DNA of 64,000 nt from NCBI RefSeq assembly GCF_900115095.1, contig NZ_FOVH01000006.1, forward strand, positions 372,001 to 436,000, written 5' to 3'. The translations under genes and the position numbers were made by a program. The first letter of the stretch is position 1, and each line of letters opens with the position of its first letter. The notes under the pieces are model-generated. The model was given only the letters and a program-made list of their open reading frames with translations. It was not told where the DNA came from and ran no database searches. Below, one piece after another: positions 8,357 to 15,828 of this stretch. Source of the DNA: Actinomadura madurae. Its GTDB lineage: Bacteria; Actinomycetota; Actinomycetes; Streptosporangiales; Streptosporangiaceae.

Positions 8357-9793
8357 TCAGGCCTTCGCGGGGGCCTGGTCCCCGTCCCCGGGCACCGCGT
8401 CCGACGCGGCGGCCCGGCGCTTCTCGGCGCGGCCGAGGAGCAGCAGGGTGGCGACCATCGCGGCCAGCGCGACGGCGGGCACGAGCCAGACCGAGTTCTC
8501 CCCGACGACGGGGTCGACGGCCTTCAGCAGCCACGCGATCGCGTACCAGTCGGGGTCGGCGAGGGTGGCCAGCTCGGGCGCGGTCCGCTCGTACAGGTCC
8601 CAGGTGACGGCCTGCCCGACCGCGAGGATCAGCCCGGTGATCACACCGCCGAGCACCGCGCCGCGCCAGCCGGCCACCACGTTGCCGAACAGCGCCGCCG
8701 CGCCGCCCACGAAGAACAGCATGATCATGGGCGGGGCCAGGGTGAACCAGCCCGCGGCGGCGAACACGCCGAGGCACGCCAGGAACACCGCCGTGGACGC
8801 CACGAAGCCGACCATGACGGCGGTCGGCGCGACGGGGAACACGGTCGGCGCGTCCAGCGCGGGACGGGTGCCGGGGATGACGCGGTCGCTGAAGCCCTTG
8901 AACGCCGGGACGATCTCGCCGAGGAACATCCGCACGCCGAACAGCAGGATCGCGATGCCGCCCGCGAACCGCAGGCCGACCAGCAGCGCCCACACCCACG
9001 GGGACAGTTTGTCGTCCATCTCCGCGGCGGCCTTGGTCACCACGCCGTCGTCGGCCAGCGCCACCCCGATCAGCATGATCACCGAGATGATCAGCGCGGT
9101 GCTGACGTTGACGTCCTTGAAGAACGACAGCTGCCGGGGCAGCCTCAGCTTCTCGGTGTCGTGCCGCTCCCGGCTGCCGAGCGGGCGGGCCGCGTACCCG
9201 GTGACCAGGCAGGCGAGCGAGCTGGTGTGCGCGAAGCCGAACCGGTCGTCCGGCATGACGCGGCGCATCAGCGGCCGCATCCACAGCGGCTGGACGGTCC
9301 AGTACGCGGCGACGAACCCGGCACCGCACAGCACCAGCGTGAGCTGGTCGGCGCCGGGCGCGATCGTCACCAGCGACGCGACCGTGACGGTGCTGATCCA
9401 GAACATCAGGTGCCCGGTCAGGTACAGGTACCTGGCCGCCGGGAAGAGCCGGACCACGAGCACGTGGAGCAGGAACGCGACCGTGATGACGAGCGCGACC
9501 GTCCCGCCCTGGTCGGTGAGGAAGTCCGCGAGGGTCTTGTCCGCCTTCGGCGGCGTAGTGCCCATCGCGCTGGCGAGGACGGTCTGGAAGCTCGTCAGCC
9601 CTCCGGTGAACACCTCCACGCCGATGAACAGGATGACCACGCCGATGGTGGCGCGCAGGGCTCCGGCGAAGACGTCCTCGAACCGCTTGCGCTGCAGGAT
9701 CAGCCCGATCAGGGTGATCAGCCCGATGAGGATGGGCACCTGGCCGAAGACGTTGTCGGCCAGGAACGTGAGGATCTCCTTGATGAAGTCCAT
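8357..9793 (-). CDS. PTS ascorbate-type transporter subunit IIC (UlaA/SgaT family)
   Basis: The 478-residue integral membrane protein has about 10-11 hydrophobic segments. It starts MDFIKEILTFLADNVFGQV and contains GVVILFIGVEVFTGGL, a typical opening of the UlaA/SgaT permeases, which import ascorbate or related sugars while phosphorylating them. The stretch FGFAHTSSLACLVTGYA resembles the substrate-binding hairpin. It is followed by IIB, IIA and a SIS isomerase and preceded by the GntR regulator. No ascorbate-6-phosphate lactonase (UlaG) or UlaD/E/F genes are nearby, so the real substrate may be a different sugar. Confidence 0.9.
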   Translation of the reverse strand: MDFIKEILTFLADNVFGQVPILIGLITLIGLILQRKRFEDVFAGALRATIGVVILFIGVEVFTGGLTSFQTVLASAMGTTPPKADKTLADFLTDQGGTVALVITVAFLLHVLVVRLFPAARYLYLTGHLMFWISTVTVASLVTIAPGADQLTLVLCGAGFVAAYWTVQPLWMRPLMRRVMPDDRFGFAHTSSLACLVTGYAARPLGSRERHDTEKLRLPRQLSFFKDVNVSTALIISVIMLIGVALADDGVVTKAAAEMDDKLSPWVWALLVGLRFAGGIAILLFGVRMFLGEIVPAFKGFSDRVIPGTRPALDAPTVFPVAPTAVMVGFVASTAVFLACLGVFAAAGWFTLAPPMIMLFFVGGAAALFGNVVAGWRGAVLGGVITGLILAVGQAVTWDLYERTAPELATLADPDWYAIAWLLKAVDPVVGENSVWLVPAVALAAMVATLLLLGRAEKRRAAASDAVPGDGDQAPAKA

Positions 9794-9894
9794 GGTGATG
9801 TCGCCTCACATCTCGGGGGATTGGTCCTGCGCTGTCGCCCCCGTCAGCGCGGATGGACGGTCGTGCGCCCGGGCGCGGTGCCCGGCGCGGGCGG

Positions 9895-10626
9895 TCAGTG
9901 GTTGGGGGGTCGCAGGTCCAGTTCCAGCCGGTACCGGTCGCCGCGGTAGACGGACCGGACGTACTCCAGGGGCCGCCCGCCCTCGTCCCTGGTGACCCGC
10001 TCGAACAGGAACGCCGGCGTGTGCACCGGGACGTCCAGCTCGGCGGCCTCCTCGGCGGTGGTGACGGTCGGCTCGATCGTCTCGGTGCCCGAGGCGATCA
10101 CGACGCCGTGGCCGCGCAGCAGCTCGTAGAACGACCGCCCCTCCAGGTCGTGCCGGCGCAGGCCCGGGATCAGCGCCCGCGGCAGGTAGAGGGTCTCGAT
10201 GGCCATGGTGGCGCCGTCCGCGAGCCGGAGCCGCCGAATGGTAAATACCTCTTCGGCCGGTGACAGGGCCAGCCGCCTGCCGATCCGCGCCCCCGCCGGC
10301 TCGGTGCGGAACGACAGCACCCGGCCGCCCGGCTTCATGCCGCGCCGGAGCATGTCCTCGGTGAACGAGGTCATGGTCAGCGACACCGCGATACGGGGCT
10401 CGGCCACGTAGGTGCCGCTCCCGTGCCGCCGGTCGAGCAGGCCGTCGGCGACGAGCCCGTCGATGGCCTGGCGCAGCGTCGGCCGGGACACCCCGAGCTC
10501 CTCCGCCAGCCGGCGCTCGGACGGCAGCGCGTCCCCGACGTCGAGCCCGTCCATCATCACGAGCAGTTCGCGGCGCACCGCCTGCCGTTTCGTGCTCATG
10601 GAGCGGGACTCGCCAGCGGATGGCAC
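9895..10626 (-). CDS. GntR family transcriptional regulator (HutC/DasR subfamily)
   Basis: The 243-residue repressor has an N-terminal winged helix (LPSERRLAEELGVSRPTLRQA, about residues 34-53) and a C-terminal UTRA effector domain (from about 80, ending RYRLELDLRPPNH) that usually binds a phosphosugar. The GTG at 10626 is chosen because a perfect AGGAGG lies 8 bases upstream (rc of 10635-10640). The in-frame ATG at 10599 has no such site. It leads the PTS operon (101 bp before IIC) and is divergent from the secreted-protein gene. It probably represses both through the site at 10688-10699. Confidence 0.9.
   Translation of the reverse strand: MPSAGESRSMSTKRQAVRRELLVMMDGLDVGDALPSERRLAEELGVSRPTLRQAIDGLVADGLLDRRHGSGTYVAEPRIAVSLTMTSFTEDMLRRGMKPGGRVLSFRTEPAGARIGRRLALSPAEEVFTIRRLRLADGATMAIETLYLPRALIPGLRRHDLEGRSFYELLRGHGVVIASGTETIEPTVTTAEEAAELDVPVHTPAFLFERVTRDEGGRPLEYVRSVYRGDRYRLELDLRPPNH
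10238..10250. promoter_or_regulatory. Operator-like copy inside the gntR coding sequence
   Basis: TGGTAAATACC at 10239-10249 differs by one base from the first 11 bases of the intergenic operator (TGGTCAATACC). It has GGTA/TACC arms. In the gntR frame it is read as GTA TTT ACC ATT, codons that are rare in this genome. That suggests the base sequence itself is conserved, perhaps as a roadblock or second binding site. Confidence 0.4.
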
Positions 10627-10687
10627 GCACGTCACCTCCTTCGGCGCTGTTCCTGTCGCCGCACACGGTATGTCCCATTGTGGCGAC

Positions 10688-10699
10688 TGGTCAATACCA
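10688..10699. promoter_or_regulatory. Candidate GntR operator (TGGT-n4-ACCA)
   Basis: TGGTCAATACCA is an inverted repeat typical of HutC/DasR-type GntR repressors, whose best-known site has a TGGTCTAGACCA core. It lies in the 199-bp divergent gap, 62 bp from the gntR GTG and 127 bp from the secreted-protein gene. It can therefore control both directions. Binding is inferred. Confidence 0.65.
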
Positions 10700-10825
10700 C
10701 TTTTGGCGATGTTCGCCGTGGTCACGGCCGCCGGGCCCGCTCTACCGTCACGGAAGATCGTCCTGCGCGTCGATCGTGACCGTTCGAGGCCGCGCCCCGG
10801 GTGCGCGGCGAGGAAAGGCGGCGAG

Positions 10826-12157
10826 ATGAGGAAGTTCGTGCGCGGTGCCGTGGCGCTGGCGCTGCCGGCGCTCATGCCGGCGGCGCTGGCCGCGGCCCCG
10901 GCGAGCGCGGAGCCGGCCCCGCCCGGTTCCCGCGACGGATGGCGGCTGGTGTCGGCCGAGCCGTTCGACCGGCGCCTGGACGACGCCGGATTCCCGTGGA
11001 AGCCGGACGGCGACGGCCCGTCCAGCCCCTACAACGTCGACATCTACGACAACGACGGCGCCTTCTTCGACACGGTGGGCGGCCCGGCGTTCCGCACGCA
11101 GCTCGCCACGATGAAGACCTACCGCAAGTCCTTCTCGTTCGGGAAGCACGGCTGGCTCACCGCCGAGCTGGCCGCCCGCGACACCGACGGGGACGGGAGG
11201 CCGGACGCGCCCCCGTCGCTGACGTCCCGCGACGGCGTCGCGCGGCTGGACGAGCCGGCCCACCAGGCCGGAGTCGTCATCCGCTCCACCCGCGACCTGC
11301 CCGCCGAGTACCGGGTGGAGATGACCCTGCGCGGCCTGGACTTCGGCGGCCAGCGAGGCGGGCTCTGGGACTATCCGGACGGCCGGATCAACGGCTACTC
11401 GCCCGAAGGCTGCAAGACCAACTTCCCGTGGGCGTCGGGCGGCGACTTCGCCAGGCCGGAGTGCGAGTGGGCCGACGTGCGCACCGACTCCAACGGCTTC
11501 TACTACATGTCGATCATGGACTACCGGCGGGTGGCGCCGCACAACAACGTCTTCATCCACGGCCACCGCAAGGTCGCGATGGACGGCTACAACCGCTACA
11601 AGTACACCGGCACCGGCCTGCTGTACTGCAACCCCGCCACCGGGCAGTACGAGCCGTACTCCGCCGGGACGGGCAACGGCGTCAACGCGATCTTCATGAC
11701 CGACGACCGCCGGTACCCGACGATGCCGGGCACCGAGTACCTGATGGAGAGCGAGTGCGGGTTCAAGAAGGCCGGCGCGATCGTCTCGACCGTCGACCTC
11801 CGGCCCGAGCTGCTGCCCCGGGAGCCCTACACGTTCGCGGTCGAGCGGCGTGGCGGCGCCTACACGATGGAGATGTCCGGGGTCTTCGCGCACGTGGGCA
11901 AGGCGACCTTCCGGTACACGCGCTCGTTCGTCCAGGACGGCGAGCCGATCTGGCACTACAACCAGCGCCCGGACGAGTACGACGGCCGTTTCAACGCCGA
12001 CTGGACCTGGACCGGACCGGGCGGCACCCTCGTCGACCGCGACACCTGGCCCGCCGGGTCCGCCTACCCGGACCGGTTCATGATCGGTGACCCGCACATG
12101 AACTTCTACGAGGGATCCGCGCAGGTGGACGACATTCGGCTGTACGTTCCGAGGTAG
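10826..12157 (+). CDS. Secreted protein of unknown function, lectin/glucanase-like C-terminus
   Basis: The 443-residue protein begins with a clear Sec signal peptide (MRKFVRG, a hydrophobic Ala/Leu core, cleavage near APASA-EP at about residue 30). The mature part is rich in Tyr, Trp, Asn and Gly. It contains a calcium-loop-like DTDGDGRPD near residue 120 and ends GSAQVDDIRLYVPR, an ending common in jelly-roll carbohydrate-binding or glycoside-cleaving proteins. Three cysteines fall near EGCKTN, RPECEW and YCNP. I cannot assign a family. It is divergent from gntR and followed by a PfkB kinase, so a role in releasing or binding the sugar imported by the PTS is an inference. Confidence 0.8.
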   Translation: MRKFVRGAVALALPALMPAALAAAPASAEPAPPGSRDGWRLVSAEPFDRRLDDAGFPWKPDGDGPSSPYNVDIYDNDGAFFDTVGGPAFRTQLATMKTYRKSFSFGKHGWLTAELAARDTDGDGRPDAPPSLTSRDGVARLDEPAHQAGVVIRSTRDLPAEYRVEMTLRGLDFGGQRGGLWDYPDGRINGYSPEGCKTNFPWASGGDFARPECEWADVRTDSNGFYYMSIMDYRRVAPHNNVFIHGHRKVAMDGYNRYKYTGTGLLYCNPATGQYEPYSAGTGNGVNAIFMTDDRRYPTMPGTEYLMESECGFKKAGAIVSTVDLRPELLPREPYTFAVERRGGAYTMEMSGVFAHVGKATFRYTRSFVQDGEPIWHYNQRPDEYDGRFNADWTWTGPGGTLVDRDTWPAGSAYPDRFMIGDPHMNFYEGSAQVDDIRLYVPR

Positions 12158-12226
12158 GTGTCGTTGTCGGTGGCGCGGGCTAGGGTCCGTGGGAACACGT
12201 GCCCGAGCCGCGCCATGGGGGGCCTC

Positions 12227-13342
12227 GTGACTCAGCAGACCGCGCCGGGCCGGGCGCCCGAGCCGTCCCTCGCCGATCCCTGCGCCGAGCGGGAGCCGGC
12301 GGGGGAGCGGCTGCGCGCCCCGGGAGAGCGCCCGGGGCTGGACGTGTTCCTGTCCGGCCAGGTCTTCATGGACATGATCTTCACCGGGCTGCCGGGGCTG
12401 CCGCCGCCGGGCACCGAGATCGTCACCGACGGGCTCGGCTCCGCGCCCGGCGGCGTCGCCAACATCGCGGTCGCGATGAGCCGGCTCGGCCTGCGGGTCG
12501 GGCTCGCGGCGCCGTTCGGCGACGACATGTTCGGCGCCTACCTGTGGCGCACGCTCGCCGAGCAGGAGGGCGTCGACCTCGGGCTGTCGCGCCGGGTGCG
12601 GGGCTGGTCGACGCCGGTCACGGTGTCGATGGCCTACGACTCCGACCGCAGCATGGTGACGTTCGCCCGGCCGGTCCCGTCCCCGCTGGACGACCTCGGC
12701 GCGCCGCCGCCGGCCGCGCGGGCCTGCTTCGTGGACGTCGACCGGCCGGTGCCGGCGTGGGCCGGCCGGATGCGCGAGCGCGGCGCGCTGGTCTTCGGCG
12801 ACCTCGGCTGGGACCAGACCGGCGCCTGGCCGGCCGAGGTCCTCGACCGGCTCGCGCACGTGGACGCGTTCCTGCCGAACGCCGCCGAGGCGATGTCCTA
12901 CACCCGCACCCGCACCCCGGCGGACGCGGCCGAGGCGCTCGCCGCGCGGGTGCCGGTCGTCGTGGTCAAATGCGGCGGCGACGGCGCGATCGCCATCGAC
13001 TCCCGGTCGGGGGAGCGGGCCGAGACGAGCGCGCTGCCGGTCGAGGCCCTCGACCCGACCGGCGCGGGCGACGTGTTCGCCGCCGGGTTCGTGTTCGCCA
13101 CCCTCGCCGGACTGCCGCTCGCCGAGCGGCTCCGGTTCGCCAACCTGTGCGCGGGCCTCTCGGTCCGGCACCGCAGCGGGTCGCTGGGCTCACCCTGCTG
13201 GGGCGAGATCGCCGCGTTCGGCGAGTCGGGGGAGGTGCCCGAGGCCGTCCTGGCCGAGTACGCGTTCGTCGTCCCGTTCATCCCGGACGCGGCCGACGAC
13301 TCGCCCGTCCGCGCCGAGCCCACCCTCCGCCCGCAGCACTAG
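12227..13342 (+). CDS. PfkB family carbohydrate kinase
   Basis: This 371-residue ribokinase-fold kinase transfers phosphate from ATP to a sugar, nucleoside or sugar phosphate. The PfkB motifs are APGGVANIAVAMSRLGLRVG near residues 75-94 and the catalytic DPTGAGDVFAAGF with the base Asp282. The N-terminus has about 40 extra residues with no recognisable domain. The GTG at 12227 is preferred because a G-rich stretch lies 4-9 bases upstream. An in-frame ATG at 12215 is the alternative. It follows the secreted protein by 69 bp and probably belongs to the same sugar-use island. Confidence 0.85.
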   Translation: MTQQTAPGRAPEPSLADPCAEREPAGERLRAPGERPGLDVFLSGQVFMDMIFTGLPGLPPPGTEIVTDGLGSAPGGVANIAVAMSRLGLRVGLAAPFGDDMFGAYLWRTLAEQEGVDLGLSRRVRGWSTPVTVSMAYDSDRSMVTFARPVPSPLDDLGAPPPAARACFVDVDRPVPAWAGRMRERGALVFGDLGWDQTGAWPAEVLDRLAHVDAFLPNAAEAMSYTRTRTPADAAEALAARVPVVVVKCGGDGAIAIDSRSGERAETSALPVEALDPTGAGDVFAAGFVFATLAGLPLAERLRFANLCAGLSVRHRSGSLGSPCWGEIAAFGESGEVPEAVLAEYAFVVPFIPDAADDSPVRAEPTLRPQH

Positions 13343-13362
13343 GCGTCCGGCGGCACGCGAAA

Positions 13363-14307
13363 CTAGCCGACGGGGACCGCGCCGGTCCGGTACTCCTGCG
13401 GGCTCACGCCGTGTACCCGCTTGAAGGCGGTGCTCAGCGCGAACGCGTTGCCGTAGCCGACCTGGCGCGCCACGGCGTCCAGCGTGGCGTCGCTCTCCCG
13501 GAGCAGGTCGGCGGCCTGGGCGAGGCGGACGCCCGTCAGGTACGACATGGGCGGCTCCCCGATCTCCCGGGTGAACCGCTGCGCGAGCGCGGCGCGGGAC
13601 ACGCCGACCCTCGCCGCCAGGTCGGCGACCGTCCACGGGTGCGACAGGTCCTCGTGCAGCAGCCGCAGCGCGGGGCCGACGACGGCGTCGCCGTGGGCGC
13701 GGTACCAGCCGGGCGCCTCGGCGTCCGGCCGGGAGAACCAGGCGCGCAGCGTCGCGATGAGCAGCAGGTCGAGCAGCCGGTCGAGCACGACGTCCTGGCC
13801 GGGCTCGTCCTTGCCGATCTCCTCCTGCAGCACGCCGACGAGCGGCGACCGCCAGGTGTCGCCGCGGACGACCGCCATCGCCGGCAGCGCGGACAGCAGC
13901 CGCCGCGTGACGGCGCCGCGCATCTGGTAGGCGCCGATCAGCATCACCGTCGACCCGTCGGGGTCGTTGCCCCAGGCGCGGACGCCGAGGTCCATCGCCC
14001 CCGACAGGCTCGTCCCGTCGGGGGTCGTGCAGCGCTGCCCAGGGTGGATGACGATCTGCGGCTCGGTCTCGGGGTCGTCGCTGACGGTGTAGTGGTCGGG
14101 TCCCCGGAAGATGACCATGTCGCCGGGGACGACGCGCTGCGGCTCCCCGTCGTCCGGGAGCAGCCAGGCGTCGTCCCTGATCATCGAGAGCAGGCACAGC
14201 GGCGCCTCGTCCTGGATCCGGATCGACCAGGGCGGCGCCAGGGCGACGCGCAGCATGAACGCCCCCCGTGCGCGCGGACCGTCGAGGAGGTCGGCCAGAG
14301 CGTCCAT
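13363..14307 (-). CDS. AraC family transcriptional regulator with cupin sensor
   Basis: The 314-residue protein has an N-terminal AraC-binding/cupin_6 domain (for example VVPGDMVIFRGPDHYTV near 62-78) and a C-terminal double helix-turn-helix: WTVADLAARVGVSRAALAQRF near 218-238 and LDAVARQVGYGNAFALSTAFKR near 268-289. It is divergent from the NmrA-like and DUF1772 genes. Such pairs in actinomycetes usually mean the regulator controls the neighbouring oxidoreductase. The ligand is unknown. Confidence 0.9.
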   Translation of the reverse strand: MDALADLLDGPRARGAFMLRVALAPPWSIRIQDEAPLCLLSMIRDDAWLLPDDGEPQRVVPGDMVIFRGPDHYTVSDDPETEPQIVIHPGQRCTTPDGTSLSGAMDLGVRAWGNDPDGSTVMLIGAYQMRGAVTRRLLSALPAMAVVRGDTWRSPLVGVLQEEIGKDEPGQDVVLDRLLDLLLIATLRAWFSRPDAEAPGWYRAHGDAVVGPALRLLHEDLSHPWTVADLAARVGVSRAALAQRFTREIGEPPMSYLTGVRLAQAADLLRESDATLDAVARQVGYGNAFALSTAFKRVHGVSPQEYRTGAVPVG

Positions 14308-14346
14308 GGCATCAGCGTAGACGCTCGCGTATGGAGGCGAGCTTCT

Positions 14347-14361
14347 CAACGATGGTCGTTG
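14347..14361. promoter_or_regulatory. Inverted repeat between the divergent AraC and NmrA-like genes
   Basis: CAACGATGGTCGTTG is a perfect 6-bp inverted repeat around TGG, in the 81-bp gap between the two start codons. It could be an operator for the AraC-type regulator, although those more often use direct repeats. Confidence 0.4.
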
Positions 14362-14388
14362 GCAACGGCCGGCTGTTGACTCAAGGGC

Positions 14389-15237
14389 ATGACGAACACG
14401 ACGGAGAACATCATCGAGAGCGGCCTCATCCTGGTCCTCGGCGGGACCGGGAAGACCGGCCGCCGCGTCGTCGAGCGGCTGGAGGCCCGGGACGTCCCGG
14501 TCCGGATGGGCTCGCGGTCGGCGTCGCCGGCCTTCGACTGGGAGGACGAGGGGACCTGGGCGCCCGTCCTGCGGGACGTCGAGAAGGTCTACCTGTCCTA
14601 CTACCCGGACCTGGCCGCCCCCGGAGCGCCCGCGGCCGTCCGCGCGTTCACGGGCGCCGCGGTGGAGGCGGGCGTCCGGCACGTTGTCCTGCTGTCGGGA
14701 CGCGGCGAGCCGGAGGCGCAGGAGTGCGAGCGCATCGTCCAGGAGTCCGGCCTCGCGTGGACGGTCGTGCGGTCGAGCTGGTTCGCGCAGAACTTCAGCG
14801 AGGACTACCTCCTCGACGCCGTCCTGGCCGGCGAGGTGGCCCTCCCGGCGGGCGACGTGCCCGAGCCGTTCATCGACGCGGGCGACATCGCGGACGTGGC
14901 CGCCGAGGCGCTCACCGGCGACGGGCACGCCGGCGAGGTCTACGAGGTGACGGGCCCGCGGGCGCTCACCTTCGCCGAGGCCGCCGCCGAGATCGGCCGC
15001 GCCTGCGGCCGGGAGATCGCCTACGTCCGGGTCGGCGCCGAGGACTACGCGGCGGCGCTCGCGGAGCAGGGCCTGCCCGAGGAGCTCATCGGGTTCCTGA
15101 CCTACCTGTTCACGACCGTCCTGGACGGCCGCAACGCCCGGCCCGCCGACGGCGTCCGGCGCGCCCTCGGCCGCGAGCCGCGGGACTTCGCCGGCTACGC
15201 GCGGGAGACCGCCGCCAGCGGCATCTGGAACCCCTGA
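14389..15237 (+). CDS. NmrA-like NAD(P)-binding oxidoreductase
   Basis: The 282-residue protein has an atypical short-chain dehydrogenase fold. The N-terminal dinucleotide loop is ILVLGGTGKTGRRVVERL (residues 14-31), and RHVVLLSGRGE, WTVVRSSWFAQNF and PFIDAGDIADVAA follow as in the NmrA / SDR_a5 group. Members act as quinone or unknown substrate reductases or as redox sensors. It is followed 32 bp later by the DUF1772 gene, probably in one transcript under the divergent AraC regulator. Confidence 0.87.
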   Translation: MTNTTENIIESGLILVLGGTGKTGRRVVERLEARDVPVRMGSRSASPAFDWEDEGTWAPVLRDVEKVYLSYYPDLAAPGAPAAVRAFTGAAVEAGVRHVVLLSGRGEPEAQECERIVQESGLAWTVVRSSWFAQNFSEDYLLDAVLAGEVALPAGDVPEPFIDAGDIADVAAEALTGDGHAGEVYEVTGPRALTFAEAAAEIGRACGREIAYVRVGAEDYAAALAEQGLPEELIGFLTYLFTTVLDGRNARPADGVRRALGREPRDFAGYARETAASGIWNP

Positions 15238-15269
15238 CGCCACCCCCTCCCACGGATTGGAGACAGATC

Positions 15270-15773
15270 ATGAGATCGGCTCTCGCGGGCGTCTCGGTGA
15301 CGCTCTCCCTCATCATGGCGGCCGGCATGGCCGGGACGTTCTTCGGCTTCTCCACCGGCGTGATGCCGGGCCTGAACGCCGCGAAGCCCGCCTCGGCGAT
15401 CGACGCGATGCAGGGCATCAACCAGAAGATCCAGAACCCGGTCTTCATCGCGATGTTCATGCTGGTGCCGGTCGTGGCGATCGCGGCGGGGGTGTTCCTG
15501 CTGACCTTGGACCAGAAGGCGGCGGCCCTGCTGTTCTTCGTCGCCGCGGGCGTGTACTTCGCGGGCGCGCTGGTCCCGACCTTCGCGGTGAACATCCCGA
15601 TGAACAACGCCCTGGACGCCGTCACGATCCCCGCCGACACGGCCGAGGCGGCGAAGATCTGGTCGGACCACTCCGGGCGCTGGACGGCCTGGAACACGGC
15701 GCGCGCGGTGTTCAGCTGGGCGAGCCTCCTCGCCATGAGCCTGGGGGTGTACCTCTGGGGAAGGAACAACTGA
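15270..15773 (+). CDS. DUF1772 (anthrone oxygenase-like) membrane protein
   Basis: This 167-residue protein has four hydrophobic segments (about residues 8-26, 53-75, 80-100 and 142-162) and the DUF1772 pattern of a polar loop AMQGINQKIQNP after the first helix and HSGRWTAWNTARA before the last. Some family members are anthrone oxygenases in polyketide pathways; most are uncharacterised. It follows the NmrA-like gene closely. The ATG has GGAGA about 9 bases upstream. Confidence 0.85.
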   Translation: MRSALAGVSVTLSLIMAAGMAGTFFGFSTGVMPGLNAAKPASAIDAMQGINQKIQNPVFIAMFMLVPVVAIAAGVFLLTLDQKAAALLFFVAAGVYFAGALVPTFAVNIPMNNALDAVTIPADTAEAAKIWSDHSGRWTAWNTARAVFSWASLLAMSLGVYLWGRNN

Positions 15774-15785
15774 GATCACGCAAGG

Positions 15786-15828
15786 CGGACGCGGCCCGTG
15801 CCCTGGCAAGGAGCACGGGCCGCGTCCG
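15786..15828. terminator. Perfect 16-bp stem terminator between convergent genes
   Basis: CGGACGCGGCCCGTGC at 15786-15801 pairs with 15813-15828 across an 11-nt loop. It starts 13 bases after the DUF1772 stop and ends directly at the stop of the converging hydrolase gene, so it can serve both. Confidence 0.8.

Noticed and set aside
8357-9793. Calling the PTS a true ascorbate transporter with ula gene names
   Set aside because: The family match is good, but the ascorbate-6-phosphate pathway genes are absent, so the substrate should stay open.
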